A stretch of DNA of 64,000 nt from Kutzneria buriramensis (GCF_043575855.1 NZ_CP144375.1:1054001-1118000); one strand, 5' to 3'. Counted from the stretch's first letter, positions 25,992-34,111 are shown. The notes: generated from the sequence alone by a model not told the origin. A program made the numbers and translations.

Positions 25992-26026
25992 GACAAGGGA
26001 AGAGGCCGGCTTGGAAGCGACCTCGC
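25926..26026. terminator. Three-tier palindrome overlapping the end of the SARP gene
   Basis: The core CTCAGCTCGATCGA (25956-25969) pairs perfectly with 25979-25992 across a 9-nt loop, and the right arm contains the TGA stop. Outside it GCCGGCCTCT (25936-25945) pairs with 26001-26010, and GCGAGGTCGC (25926-25935) with 26017-26026, with a 6-base bulge. All three stems are perfect. A terminator whose left half is coding is the simplest reading. Confidence 0.75.
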
Positions 26027-26222
26027 CCCGCGCGGAACGCGCGGCACAAGCACAGGCACGGCGAATGTAGGTTTCGGGCACCCGGCAAGAGCTGGGCATA
26101 TTACCACCAGTGCGCGTGCAGATACCACGCGTTCCTGCTCACAGTTGCTCCGTGTAGACGAATGGACACCCCAGGTATACGAATACTTCGCGTAAGGCAT
26201 CTAACTGGGGAAGGTGCGTCTC

Positions 26223-29200
26223 ATGTCGACGGACGACCGCGAGGCGGAGCTGTACGCCAGGGACCCGCAGGTGCGGGACGCGAGGCCGGATGACGCGATC
26301 ACGGCGGCGCTCCGCGAGCCGGGGCTGTCGCTGGACCGGCAGGTCGAGCTGGTGATGAGCGGCTACTCGGACCGCCCGGCGCTGGGCGACCGAGCCGCGG
26401 AGACCGTGACGGATCCCGCGACCGGCCGAGCCACGCGCCGCCTGCTGCCGCGCTTCGACACCGTGACCTACGGCGAGCTCTGGGAACGCGCCGCCGCGAT
26501 CAGCACCGAGTGGCGACAGACCCTCAAGCCCGGGGACGTGGTGTGCTCGCTGGGCTTCACCAGCGGCGACTACGTGACCATCGACCTGGCGTGCATCCGC
26601 AGCGGCGCGCTGTCCGTGCCGTTGCAGAACAGCGCGACGGCCGCCAGTCTGAAGCCGATCATCGCGGAGACCGAGCCCGTGCTGATGGCGACCAGCATCG
26701 CGCTCGTGGACGTCGCCATCGGCGCCACCGAGGACAGCGCCTCGCTGCGACGGATCGTGGTGTTCGACTACCACCCCGAGGTGGACGACGAGCGTGAGAA
26801 GTTCGAGGCGGCACGGCAGCAGCTGGCCGCAAAGGGAATCGCCCTCGACACACTGTCCACTGTGGTCGAAAACGGCCGTCAGCTGCCGCCGGTCCCCGCG
26901 CACGGTTGGGAGCCGGACGAACTTGCCCTGCTGGTGTACACCTCCGGCAGCACCGGCACGCCGAAGGGCGCGATGTACCCGTCCTGGCTGGTCGGCACGC
27001 TCTGGCGGGGCGTGTTCCAGATCAGCCGCCAGACGATGCCCTCCATCGGCCTCAACTACATGCCGCTCAACCACGTTGCCGGCCGCATAATGGTGGTCAA
27101 GTCGCTGATCCGCGGCGGCACGTGCTACTTCACCGCCCGCAGCGACCTCTCCACGCTGTTCGAGGACTTCGAGCTGGCCCGGCCGACCGAGGCGATGCTC
27201 GTGCCACGCGTCTGCGACATGCTCTACCAGCGCCACCGCCACGACGACGCCCGCCTCCTGGGCGGCCGCATGCTGTGGGCGATGACCGGATCGGCGCCGC
27301 TGTCCGCGGAGATCGCCGAGTTCATGGGGTCCCGCCTCGGCTTCGCGCCGATCGACGGCTTCGGCTCCACCGAGGCCGGCGAGATCCTCATGGACGGCAG
27401 GGTGTCCCGCCCTCCGGTCCTGGACTACAAGCTCGACGACGTGCCCGAACTGGGCTACTACCACACCGACACGCCGCATCCGCGCGGCGAACTGCTGCTG
27501 CGGTCCGCGACGCTCACCCCCGGCTACTACAAGCGGCCCGATGTCACGGCGGAGGTCTTCGACGAGGACGGCTACTACCGCACCGGCGACATCATGGCCG
27601 AGATCGCGCCGGATCACCTCGTGTACGTGGACCGCCGCAAGAACGTGCTCAAGCTGTCGCAGGGCGAGTTCGTGGCAGTGTCCAAACTGGAGGCTCTGTT
27701 CGTCGCCAGCCCGCTGATCCGCCAGATCTACGTGTACGGCAGCAGCGAGCGCGCCTACCTGCTCGCGGTGATCGTGCCGGCCGAGGACGCGACCAAGCCG
27801 GCGATTGCCGAATCGCTGCACCGGATCGCCCGCGACGCCGGCCTGAACTCGTACGAGGTCCCGCGCGACTTCCTACTCGTGGACGAGCCCTTCACCACGG
27901 CGAACGGCCTGCTCACCGACTTGCGGAAGCTGATGCGGCCACGGCTGAAGGACCGCTACGGGGCCGCGCTGGAGGCGCTGTACCAGGAGCTCGCCGACCG
28001 TGAGACGAGCGAGGTGGACGCGCTGCGGCGGGCCGGCCGCGAACAGCCGGTGCTCGACGCCGTGCTGCGCGCCGCACAGGCCGTGCTGAGCCACTCCCCC
28101 GCCCCGGACAGCCACTTCACCGATCTCGGCGGCGATTCGCTGTCCGCGCTGACGTTTTCCACCCTGCTCAGGGAGATCTTCGACGTCGACGTGCCGGTCG
28201 GCACGGTCATCGGGCCGGCCGGCACGCTGCGGCGACTCGCCGAGCACATCGAGTCCGCGCTCGCGTCCGGCGTCACCACACCGACTGTCGCCACCGTGCA
28301 CGGCACCGGCCCAGCCCGCGCGTCCGATCTGACGCTGCCCAAGTTCATCGACGCCGGCACGTTGGCAACCGCAGTCTCTCTGAGCCTTCCTGACGGTCCA
28401 ATCAGGACGGTGCTACTGACCGGCGCCAACGGCTATCTCGGCCGGTTCCTGTGCCTGGAGTGGTTGGAACGCCTAGCGCCGGTCGGCGGCAAGCTGATCT
28501 GCGTCGTCCGGGGCCGCGACGCCGACGCCGCGTACCAGCGCCTGGAGAGCGTCTTCGACAGCGGCGATCCCGAGCTGCTGCAACACTTCCGTGACCTTAG
28601 CCCGCACCTGGAGGTCCTCGCCGGCGACATCGGCGAGCCGAACCTGGGCCTGGACAACGAGATGTGGCAACGCCTCGCCGACACCGTCGACCTGATCAGC
28701 CATCCCGCCGCGCTGGTCAACCACGTGCTGCCCTACGAGCAGTTGTTCGGGCCGAACGTGGTCGGCACCGCCGAGCTGATCCGTCTCGCCCTGACCACCA
28801 AGCTCAAGCCCGTCACCTACCTGTCGACGGTCGCCGTCATCGACGGGCAGGCGTCGATCGCCGACGAGGACGCCGACATCCGCGTCACCAGCACCGTTCG
28901 GGAACTCGGCGACGACTACGCCAATGGCTACGCCACCAGCAAGTGGGCCGGCGAGGTTCTGCTTCGCGAGGCCCATGACCTGTGCGGGCTGCCGGTGGCG
29001 GTGTTCCGCTCCGACATGATCCTCGCGCACAGCCGCTACCGTGGACAGCTGAACGTGCCGGACATGTTCACTCGCTTGCTGCTCAGCGTCCTCGCCACCG
29101 GCGTCGCACCGAAGTCTTTCTACCGCGCCGACTCCGCGGCGCACTACGACGGGCTGCCGGTGGACTTCACCGCCGAGGCCGTCACCACGCTCGGCGAGCA

Positions 29201-29576
29201 GGCGACCAGCGGGTTCCACACGTTCAACGTGCTCAACCCCCATGCCGACGGCATCTCGCTGGACGTGTTCGTGGACTGGCTGATCGCCGCCGGCCACACC
29301 ATCGTCCGCGTCGACGACTACGGGGCGTGGTTCACCCGCTTCGAACGTGCGATCCGCGCCCTGCCGGAGCGGCAGCGCCAGCACTCCCTCCTGCCGCTGC
29401 TGCACGCCTTCGCCACGCCCGCCGAGCCCGTCAACGGCGCCGGCGTCCCGGTCGACCGCTTCCAGGCCGCCGTGCAGGCCGCGAAGATCGGACCCGACAA
29501 GGACATCCCCCACATCACCGAGGAGTTGATCCGCAAGTACGCCGCGGACCTGCGGCGGCTGAGCCTCATTCGCTGA
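26223..29576 (+). CDS. car: Carboxylic acid reductase (A-T-R three-domain enzyme)
   Basis: A 1117-residue enzyme that reduces carboxylic acids to aldehydes with ATP and NADPH. Residues 1-610 are the adenylation domain (YTSGSTGTPKGAMYP, GFGSTEAGE, DRRKNVLKLSQGEFV). Residues 620-690 are the carrier domain with phosphopantetheine Ser639 (DLGGDSLSA). Residues 715-1117 are the thioester reductase (VLLTGANGYLGRF; YATSKWAGEVLL with catalytic Tyr/Lys). Family members are usually 1150-1190 residues, so this is slightly short but complete. It needs a phosphopantetheinyl transferase encoded elsewhere. The ATG at 26223 follows GGGGAAGG; a GTG at 26214 is possible. Its stop overlaps the convergent TetR gene by 11 bp. 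Confidence 0.95.
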   Translation: MSTDDREAELYARDPQVRDARPDDAITAALREPGLSLDRQVELVMSGYSDRPALGDRAAETVTDPATGRATRRLLPRFDTVTYGELWERAAAISTEWRQTLKPGDVVCSLGFTSGDYVTIDLACIRSGALSVPLQNSATAASLKPIIAETEPVLMATSIALVDVAIGATEDSASLRRIVVFDYHPEVDDEREKFEAARQQLAAKGIALDTLSTVVENGRQLPPVPAHGWEPDELALLVYTSGSTGTPKGAMYPSWLVGTLWRGVFQISRQTMPSIGLNYMPLNHVAGRIMVVKSLIRGGTCYFTARSDLSTLFEDFELARPTEAMLVPRVCDMLYQRHRHDDARLLGGRMLWAMTGSAPLSAEIAEFMGSRLGFAPIDGFGSTEAGEILMDGRVSRPPVLDYKLDDVPELGYYHTDTPHPRGELLLRSATLTPGYYKRPDVTAEVFDEDGYYRTGDIMAEIAPDHLVYVDRRKNVLKLSQGEFVAVSKLEALFVASPLIRQIYVYGSSERAYLLAVIVPAEDATKPAIAESLHRIARDAGLNSYEVPRDFLLVDEPFTTANGLLTDLRKLMRPRLKDRYGAALEALYQELADRETSEVDALRRAGREQPVLDAVLRAAQAVLSHSPAPDSHFTDLGGDSLSALTFSTLLREIFDVDVPVGTVIGPAGTLRRLAEHIESALASGVTTPTVATVHGTGPARASDLTLPKFIDAGTLATAVSLSLPDGPIRTVLLTGANGYLGRFLCLEWLERLAPVGGKLICVVRGRDADAAYQRLESVFDSGDPELLQHFRDLSPHLEVLAGDIGEPNLGLDNEMWQRLADTVDLISHPAALVNHVLPYEQLFGPNVVGTAELIRLALTTKLKPVTYLSTVAVIDGQASIADEDADIRVTSTVRELGDDYANGYATSKWAGEVLLREAHDLCGLPVAVFRSDMILAHSRYRGQLNVPDMFTRLLLSVLATGVAPKSFYRADSAAHYDGLPVDFTAEAVTTLGEQATSGFHTFNVLNPHADGISLDVFVDWLIAAGHTIVRVDDYGAWFTRFERAIRALPERQRQHSLLPLLHAFATPAEPVNGAGVPVDRFQAAVQAAKIGPDKDIPHITEELIRKYAADLRRLSLIR

Positions 29577-30123
29577 CGGCACCGCGCAGGAAGATCGTGC
29601 TGACCGCGGCGGCGGCGCCTTCGACGCCGAGTCGGTCCACAAGGGACATTCGCAGCACGGAGTCGAGCAGGCCGACGAAGGTCTGCATCAGTAGCTCCGG
29701 CGGCAGGTCCGGGCGCACCGCGCCCTCGGCGGCGGCCCGTTCGAAGAACTCGCGAATGGGCCGCCGGATGCGGCGGTCCAACTCGGCCGGGTCGATGTGC
29801 TTGCCGCCGCTGCGGAACAGCGCGAGGTACTTGCCGTTGGCCGCCGCCGTCGCGCGGGCCAGCCGGGCGATGCCCTCCTCGAACGAAACCGTCGTCAGCT
29901 CGGCGTTCTCGACCCGTTCGCCGAGATCGTCCAGCGCGACCTCCGTGAGCGCGCGCATCAGCGACTCGCGGTTCGGGAAGTAGCGGTAGAGCGTCGCCCG
30001 ACCGACGCCGGCCGAGTCCGCCACGTCGGCCATGCTCGCCGCGTCGCCGCGCTCCGCCAGCACCGTGGCGGCGACGTCGAGGATGCCGGCCGCGGCCCGG
30101 TCGCGCAGAATGCCCACCCCCAC
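29566..30123 (-). CDS. TetR-family transcriptional regulator
   Basis: A 185-residue repressor. Residues 8-55 are the TetR HTH (AAAGILDVAATVLAERG; MADVADSAGVGRATLYRYF). The rest is the helical ligand-binding domain, about 130 residues long as usual. It is divergent from the SDR gene, and the 65-bp gap contains a clear palindromic operator that overlaps both promoters. It therefore probably represses itself and the dehydrogenase. Convergence with the carboxylic acid reductase (11-bp overlap) may be coincidental. Confidence 0.92.
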   Translation of the reverse strand: MGVGILRDRAAAGILDVAATVLAERGDAASMADVADSAGVGRATLYRYFPNRESLMRALTEVALDDLGERVENAELTTVSFEEGIARLARATAAANGKYLALFRSGGKHIDPAELDRRIRRPIREFFERAAAEGAVRPDLPPELLMQTFVGLLDSVLRMSLVDRLGVEGAAAAVSTIFLRGAVSE

Positions 30124-30145
30124 ACGCTACCCGAGTTGACGCCGA

Positions 30146-30177
30146 TGTCTCACAGTGAGACAGTGGTGTCTCACGTG
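30146..30177. promoter_or_regulatory. TetR operator: TGTCTCAC palindromes
   Basis: TGTCTCACAGTGAGACA (30146-30162) is a perfect palindrome around one central base. Six bases on, TGTCTCACGTGAG follows, whose centre CTCACGTGAG is again a perfect dyad. TGTCTCAC thus appears twice, 21 bp apart, in the 65-bp gap between TetR and SDR starts, as expected for two dimer sites. Confidence 0.8.
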
Positions 30178-30188
30178 AGGGGGTAGCC

Positions 30189-31040
30189 ATGGAACCGGTG
30201 CTGATCACCGGATGTTCGTCGGGCATCGGCAGAGCCACCGCATTAGCCCTGGCCCAACGAGGCTTGACCGTGTGGGCGACGGCGCGCCGGCCCGAGTCAC
30301 TGGACGCATTGGCCGATGCCGGCTGCCGAGTGCTGCCGCTCGATGTCACCGACGAGCAGTCCAGGATCGCCGCGGTCGAAGCGGTGGAGGCCGAGCACGG
30401 CTCGGTCGGCACACTGGTCAACAACGCCGGCTACGCCCAGGGCGGTCCACTCGAGGAGGTGCGGCTGGACGACGTGCGCCGACAGTTCGAGACCAACGTG
30501 TTCGGCCCGTTACGGATGTGCCAGCTGGTGTTACCCGCGATGCGCGCCGCCGGCCGCGGCCGGATCGTCACCATGGGATCGGCCGCCGGGCTGATCGGCA
30601 CGCCCGGCGCGAGCGCATACGGCATGACCAAGTGGGCGCTGGAGAACATGGCCGACTCGCTGCGCTACGAGGTGCGCCGGTTCGGCGTCGACGTGGTGCT
30701 GATGGAACCGGGCGGCGTGCTCACGAACTTCGCCGGCACGGAGACCTCCACCTGGCCGGCGACCGACGGCCCGTACACCGCCTTCCGACACAACACCCAC
30801 AAGCAGATGGAGCGATTCTTCCGCGAGGGCTCCCGCGTCGTGTCCAAGCCGGAGGACGTGGCCGCGCTCGTGGTCAGGGCGGTCACCGCGCGCCGGCCGC
30901 GAACCCGGTACAAGATCGGCGTCGCGCCCCGGTTGATGCCGTTGCTCTACCGCCTCCTGCCCAACCGGTGGTGGGACCGGTTCATGGCCGGACAGTTCCC
31001 GATGGACCAGCCACCCTCCGGTCGACTCAGCACAGCCTAA
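30189..31040 (+). CDS. Short-chain dehydrogenase/reductase (SDR), classical
   Basis: A 283-residue NAD(P)-dependent oxidoreductase. The cofactor loop is TGCSSGIG, NNAG is at about residue 80, and the active site has Ser in MGSAAG, Tyr144 and Lys148 (YGMTK). ARR after the second strand suggests NADP preference. The C-terminal extension of about 35 residues resembles membrane-associated SDRs (LMPLLYRLLPNRWWDRFM). The gene starts 11 bp beyond the TetR operator region and is probably repressed by that TetR. Its stop codon TAA lies inside the iron-box dyad of the next gene. Confidence 0.92.
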   Translation: MEPVLITGCSSGIGRATALALAQRGLTVWATARRPESLDALADAGCRVLPLDVTDEQSRIAAVEAVEAEHGSVGTLVNNAGYAQGGPLEEVRLDDVRRQFETNVFGPLRMCQLVLPAMRAAGRGRIVTMGSAAGLIGTPGASAYGMTKWALENMADSLRYEVRRFGVDVVLMEPGGVLTNFAGTETSTWPATDGPYTAFRHNTHKQMERFFREGSRVVSKPEDVAALVVRAVTARRPRTRYKIGVAPRLMPLLYRLLPNRWWDRFMAGQFPMDQPPSGRLSTA

Positions 31041-31065
31041 CCTAAGTTAGGCTGCACTCACCTGA
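31027..31065. promoter_or_regulatory. Overlapping iron-box (IdeR/DmdR-type) operator
   Basis: AGCCTAAC (31034-31041) and GTTAGGCT (31046-31053) form a perfect 8-bp dyad. Read on the minus strand, 31045-31027 begins TTAGGTTAGGCT, identical to the first 12 bases of the iron-box consensus TTAGGTTAGGCTCACCTAA (15 of 19 overall). On the plus strand 31047-31065 matches 14 of 19. The sites lie 26 bp before the formyltransferase start and predict repression by an Fe2+-bound regulator. Confidence 0.75.
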
Positions 31066-31090
31066 TCACCGACCACGGGAGGCACCCCGC

Positions 31091-32026
31091 ATGCGCGTCG
31101 CCATGTTCGGCTACCAGACCTGGGGTCACCGCACCCTGCGGGCCCTGATCGACGCCGGTCACGACGTCGCCCTGGTGGTCACGCACCCGCAGAGCGACCA
31201 CGCCTACGAGCGCATCTGGGCGGACTCCGTCGCCGACCTCGCGGCGAGCAACGGCATCCGGGTGCTGCTGCGGGACCGGCCCGACGACGCGGAGCTGCTG
31301 GCCGATCTCGCGGCGGCCGACCTGGACCTGATCGTGGCCAACAACTGGCGCACCTGGCTGCCGCCGCAGATCTTCGACCTGCCCCGGCACGGCACCCTCA
31401 ACATCCACGACTCGCTGCTGCCGGCCTACGCCGGCTTCTCCCCCATCATCTGGGCCCTGCTCAACGACGAGCCAGAGGTCGGCGTGACCGCGCACATGAT
31501 GGACGCCGAGCTCGACGCCGGCGACATCGTGCTGCAACGGGCGGTCGCGGTCGGCCCGACCGACACGGCGACCGATCTCTTCCATCGCACCGTCGACTTG
31601 ATCGCGCCGATCACCGCCGAGGCGATCGAGCTGATCGAGACCGGCTTCACCCCGGTGCCGCAGGACCGGTCCAAGGCCAGCTTCTTCCACAAGCGGGCCA
31701 AGCGGGACAGCCGGATCGACTGGACGCAGTCGCCGTACGACATCGAACGGCTCGTGCGCGCCCAGTCCAACCCGTACCCCAACGCCTTCACCCACCACCG
31801 CGGCGAGGAGCTGCGCGTGGTCAAGGCGTCCGTCTCGACGGGCCACTACGGCGGGACGCCGGGCCGGATCTTCATCCGCGAGGGCGACGGCGTGGTGATC
31901 GTCGCCGGTCCCGACGCCCGCCGCGGCACCTCGCCCGGCCTGGTGATCGAACGCGTCCGCACCGCCGACGGCGCCGAACTGGCCGCCGCCGACTACTTCA
32001 AGACCATGGGCGGCTACCTGGATTGA
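31091..32026 (+). CDS. Formyl-THF-dependent formyltransferase, candidate siderophore hydroxyornithine formyltransferase
   Basis: A 311-residue member of the methionyl-tRNA formyltransferase family. The N-terminal Rossmann domain carries the catalytic triad Asn104, His106 (NIHDSLLPAYAGFSP) and Asp142 (ELDAGDIV). The C-terminal OB-like domain (about 205-311) is present. Relatives CchA (coelichelin) and Rft (rhodochelin) formylate N5-hydroxyornithine for hydroxamate siderophores. The canonical fmt normally sits beside def; here there is no def, and an iron box precedes the gene, which favours the siderophore role. GGGAGG lies 8 nt before the ATG. No NRPS or ornithine hydroxylase is in the window, so it would act in trans, as Rft does. 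Confidence 0.75.
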   Translation: MRVAMFGYQTWGHRTLRALIDAGHDVALVVTHPQSDHAYERIWADSVADLAASNGIRVLLRDRPDDAELLADLAAADLDLIVANNWRTWLPPQIFDLPRHGTLNIHDSLLPAYAGFSPIIWALLNDEPEVGVTAHMMDAELDAGDIVLQRAVAVGPTDTATDLFHRTVDLIAPITAEAIELIETGFTPVPQDRSKASFFHKRAKRDSRIDWTQSPYDIERLVRAQSNPYPNAFTHHRGEELRVVKASVSTGHYGGTPGRIFIREGDGVVIVAGPDARRGTSPGLVIERVRTADGAELAAADYFKTMGGYLD

Positions 32027-32047
32027 GATCCCACACCATCGATGCCT

Positions 32048-32071
32048 CTGACCTGCACTTCTGCGGGTCAG
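32048..32071. other. Hairpin between formyltransferase and integrase; possible attachment region
   Basis: CTGACCTGC (32048-32056) and GCGGGTCAG (32063-32071) pair at 8 of 9 positions around a 6-nt loop, 21 bp after the formyltransferase stop and about 50 bp before the integrase start. It could end the host transcript or be the arm-flanked core used by the integrase. The surrounding 93-bp gap is AT-richer than the host DNA. Confidence 0.4.
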
Positions 32072-32119
32072 GGCCATCAATCTAGACAAGCTCAGCGCTG
32101 CCAGTCAAGATATCGACCC

Positions 32120-33079
32120 ATGTCCTCCGACCCCGTATCCGCCAAGGACACCGCCCGGCGGACCGCGACCAGTACTGCGGACACCCTTACCGCTGAAGAC
32201 CTGACCGAGCTGCTGGATTCGTGGCTGCTGCACCTGCGCGCGGAGCGCAAGAGCAAACAGACGGTAAAAAACTACCGCGACGGGGTGCGCCGGTTCCTCG
32301 TCTGGAGCGCGGAGGCGAGGGTTGAGCCGACGCTGACCAAACCGGTGGTCAACCAGTTCGTCGCCGACCTGATCGAGGCCGGCGCCGAAGGCTCGACCGC
32401 GGTGTCACGGCAGCTCGCGGTGCGGCAGTTCTCGAAGTGGCTGGCCGACGAGGGCGAGATCGACCGGGACGAACTGCTCGGCCTGAAACGACCAAAGCTG
32501 GATGAAAAGGTCATCGAGCCGCTGACCGACGAGCAGCTGATCGCCTTCTTCGCGGCTTGCAAAGGCAAGGAGTTTCGGGACCGCCGGGACGAGGCGCTGG
32601 CACGGACGATGGCCGAGACCATGTGCCGAAGCGATGAAGCTCTCAACATGACGGTCTCCGACACGGACCTCAAGCGTGGCCTCGCGGTGATCCGCCGAGG
32701 CAAGGGCGGCAAGGGCCGACTGGTCCCGTTCGGCGCTAAGACCGGCGTCGCACTGGACCGCTACCTGCGGATGCGGCGCACGCACCGACTAGCCGGCACG
32801 AACGATCTCTGGCTCGGCGCCCGCGGCAAGGGGTTCGGCTACTACGGGCTGTACGTCGCGCTGACCCGGCGGGCCGAGATGGCCGGCATCCCCGACTTCC
32901 ACCCGCACAGACTCAGAGCCACCGGGGCAACCAACTGGCTGGCCGCCGGCGGCAGCGAGGGTGGCCTGATGGCGGTCGCTGGCTGGGCCCGGCCGGACAT
33001 GCTCCTCCGCTACACCAAATTCACCCGGAACGAGCGGGCGATTGATGAAGCGCGTGGACTCAATCTGGGTGACCTGTAG
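32120..33079 (+). CDS. int: Tyrosine-type site-specific integrase (XerC/D-like)
   Basis: A 319-residue recombinase. Residues 30-115 are the SAM-like core-binding domain (LDSWLLHLRAERKSKQTVKNY-type start). The catalytic domain has Arg170 (MCRSDEA), His263 and Arg266 (HRLR), Trp in place of the second His (AGWARPDM) and nucleophile Tyr298 (LRYTKF). It lacks the N-terminal arm-binding domain of lambda-type integrases. It would insert and excise the prophage. The ATG at 32120 is preferred; upstream codons are non-coding in character. A strong terminator follows at 33091-33131. No recombination directionality factor is certain, though the small HTH gene at 43008 or the gene at 34112 could serve. 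Confidence 0.92.
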   Translation: MSSDPVSAKDTARRTATSTADTLTAEDLTELLDSWLLHLRAERKSKQTVKNYRDGVRRFLVWSAEARVEPTLTKPVVNQFVADLIEAGAEGSTAVSRQLAVRQFSKWLADEGEIDRDELLGLKRPKLDEKVIEPLTDEQLIAFFAACKGKEFRDRRDEALARTMAETMCRSDEALNMTVSDTDLKRGLAVIRRGKGGKGRLVPFGAKTGVALDRYLRMRRTHRLAGTNDLWLGARGKGFGYYGLYVALTRRAEMAGIPDFHPHRLRATGATNWLAAGGSEGGLMAVAGWARPDMLLRYTKFTRNERAIDEARGLNLGDL

Positions 33080-33090
33080 CCCAAACGCGT

Positions 33091-33131
33091 GAATGCCGGA
33101 CCCGATGACCGGGGGATCGGGTCCGGCATTC
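33091..33131. terminator. 16-bp perfect hairpin terminator after int
   Basis: GAATGCCGGACCCGAT (33091-33106) pairs perfectly with 33116-33131 around the loop GACCGGGGG. It lies 11 bp after the integrase stop and 7 bp before the end of the leftward gene, so it can stop both transcripts. Confidence 0.85.
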
Positions 33132-33138
33132 TCGGCAA

Positions 33139-33414
33139 TCAGTCCACTGGCCGCAGAGTGCGAACACATCCCGTGTCGGGTTCGATCCCGACAGCAATCA
33201 GCGCCGCCTGCGCCCGGCGTCTCTTTCTCTCGATCGCATCTCGCACTAGAAGGTCGCCCGCGACGACGCACGAGATGATCCACAGCGATCGAACGAGATC
33301 AGTCCACGCCAACATCGGCCGCGACGGATCCGCCATCAGGTCGTACGTGAATCCGTAGCCGTAGACGACCGTCAAAACAAGCGCGACCGACAGAACTCCA
33401 CCCCTAAGAGCCAC
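33139..33414 (-). CDS. Small membrane protein of the lysogeny region
   Basis: A 91-residue protein with two hydrophobic segments (about 5-22, GVLSVALVLTVVYGYGF, and about 40-58, SLWIISCVVAGDLLV) and a basic Cys-containing C-terminal tail. GTG 33414 is chosen because AGGAGG lies 6 nt upstream; the longer GTG at 33441 would put that sequence inside the gene. It is leftward, downstream of the repressor, and therefore likely expressed in the lysogen. Membrane proteins in this position often act in superinfection exclusion, but there is no direct evidence here. Confidence 0.6.
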   Translation of the reverse strand: MALRGGVLSVALVLTVVYGYGFTYDLMADPSRPMLAWTDLVRSLWIISCVVAGDLLVRDAIERKRRRAQAALIAVGIEPDTGCVRTLRPVD

Positions 33415-33544
33415 GCCGCTCCTCCTATCGACCCGAGCCACCCATGCGGGTCATCGTGTAATGGTTGAATCGTCACGAAGACAACGCAGTGTTAACGACT
33501 TAGGCCGTGAGTTGGAGGAATGGCGCATATATCGCTCGAATGGA

Positions 33545-34000
33545 CTAGCTAACGGTGCGGTCCCTGCGCTGATTACCGGGCCCACCCGGGGGCGGCGGCT
33601 CCCGTAGCGCGAGCGCACGGCGTAGGAATTCGTCGGCGACCTCGCGCCCCATGACCTCCTCGACGTCCTGCCGCAGCGCCACCAGCTCCTCGGGCGTCGC
33701 ACTGAGGATGCGGGTTCGCGTGCGTACGACCTCCGCTCGCGCGGGCGCCGGAAGATCGGGTGCAGTCGTGACGAGACCGGCGAGCACATCGGCGACGGTG
33801 CCGGCCGGCAGCTGAAGGGCTTGTTCAATGCCGGCGTAGTTGTACTCCTCCGGGCGAACGCGCCCCTTCTCCCAGGTGATCCAGGTCTGGCGATGGACGC
33901 CGGCCAGGTCGGCGGCGCGTGGCTGGCTCAGCCGTAGCGCCTTCCGTCGAGGTGCGATCAGCTCCGCAAGCGTCAGCGGCTTCTGACTGTTCACGTCCAT
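33545..34000 (-). CDS. XRE/Cro-CI-type repressor
   Basis: A 151-residue DNA-binding protein. Residues 10-65 are an HTH_3 domain (LIAPRRKALRLSQPRAADLAG; VHRQTWITWEKG). The remaining helical region (70-150) probably dimerises. There is no LexA-type peptidase domain, so induction by RecA-stimulated self-cleavage is not expected. It is divergent from the Cro-like gene across a gap holding two copies of a composite operator. It is the best candidate for the lysogenic repressor. Confidence 0.85.
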   Translation of the reverse strand: MDVNSQKPLTLAELIAPRRKALRLSQPRAADLAGVHRQTWITWEKGRVRPEEYNYAGIEQALQLPAGTVADVLAGLVTTAPDLPAPARAEVVRTRTRILSATPEELVALRQDVEEVMGREVADEFLRRALALREPPPPGGPGNQRRDRTVS

Positions 34001-34014
34001 GCCCCCGATGATTC

Positions 34015-34092
34015 CAGTCTGATCCCGTATGAACCAGTATGTCCTACCGTTACTGACGTGTCACGCAGTCTGAGGTTGTCTATTGCAGTATG
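34015..34092. promoter_or_regulatory. Duplicated composite operator CAGTCTGA-N12-CAGTATG
   Basis: CAGTCTGA and CAGTATG occur as a pair 20 bp apart at 34015/34035, and the same pair recurs at 34066/34086, 51 bp on. Two helical turns between half-elements in direct orientation suggest cooperative repressor dimers. A possible rightward promoter, TTGTCT (34076-34081) N17 TACGTT (34099-34104), lies over the second pair and ends 7 nt before the ATG at 34112, so that message may be leaderless. Confidence 0.7.
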
Positions 34093-34111
34093 AGGCTGTA
34101 CGTTCCCCGCT

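Noticed and set aside
26139..27821. Leftward 560-codon open frame
   Set aside because: Shadow of the carboxylic acid reductase adenylation domain; no ribosome site or domain.
33175..33192. GTCGGGTTCGATCCCGAC looks like a tRNA T-arm close to the integrase
   Set aside because: No acceptor, D-arm or anticodon arm can be folded around it, and it lies inside the leftward membrane-protein gene on the inner side of int. A chance match.
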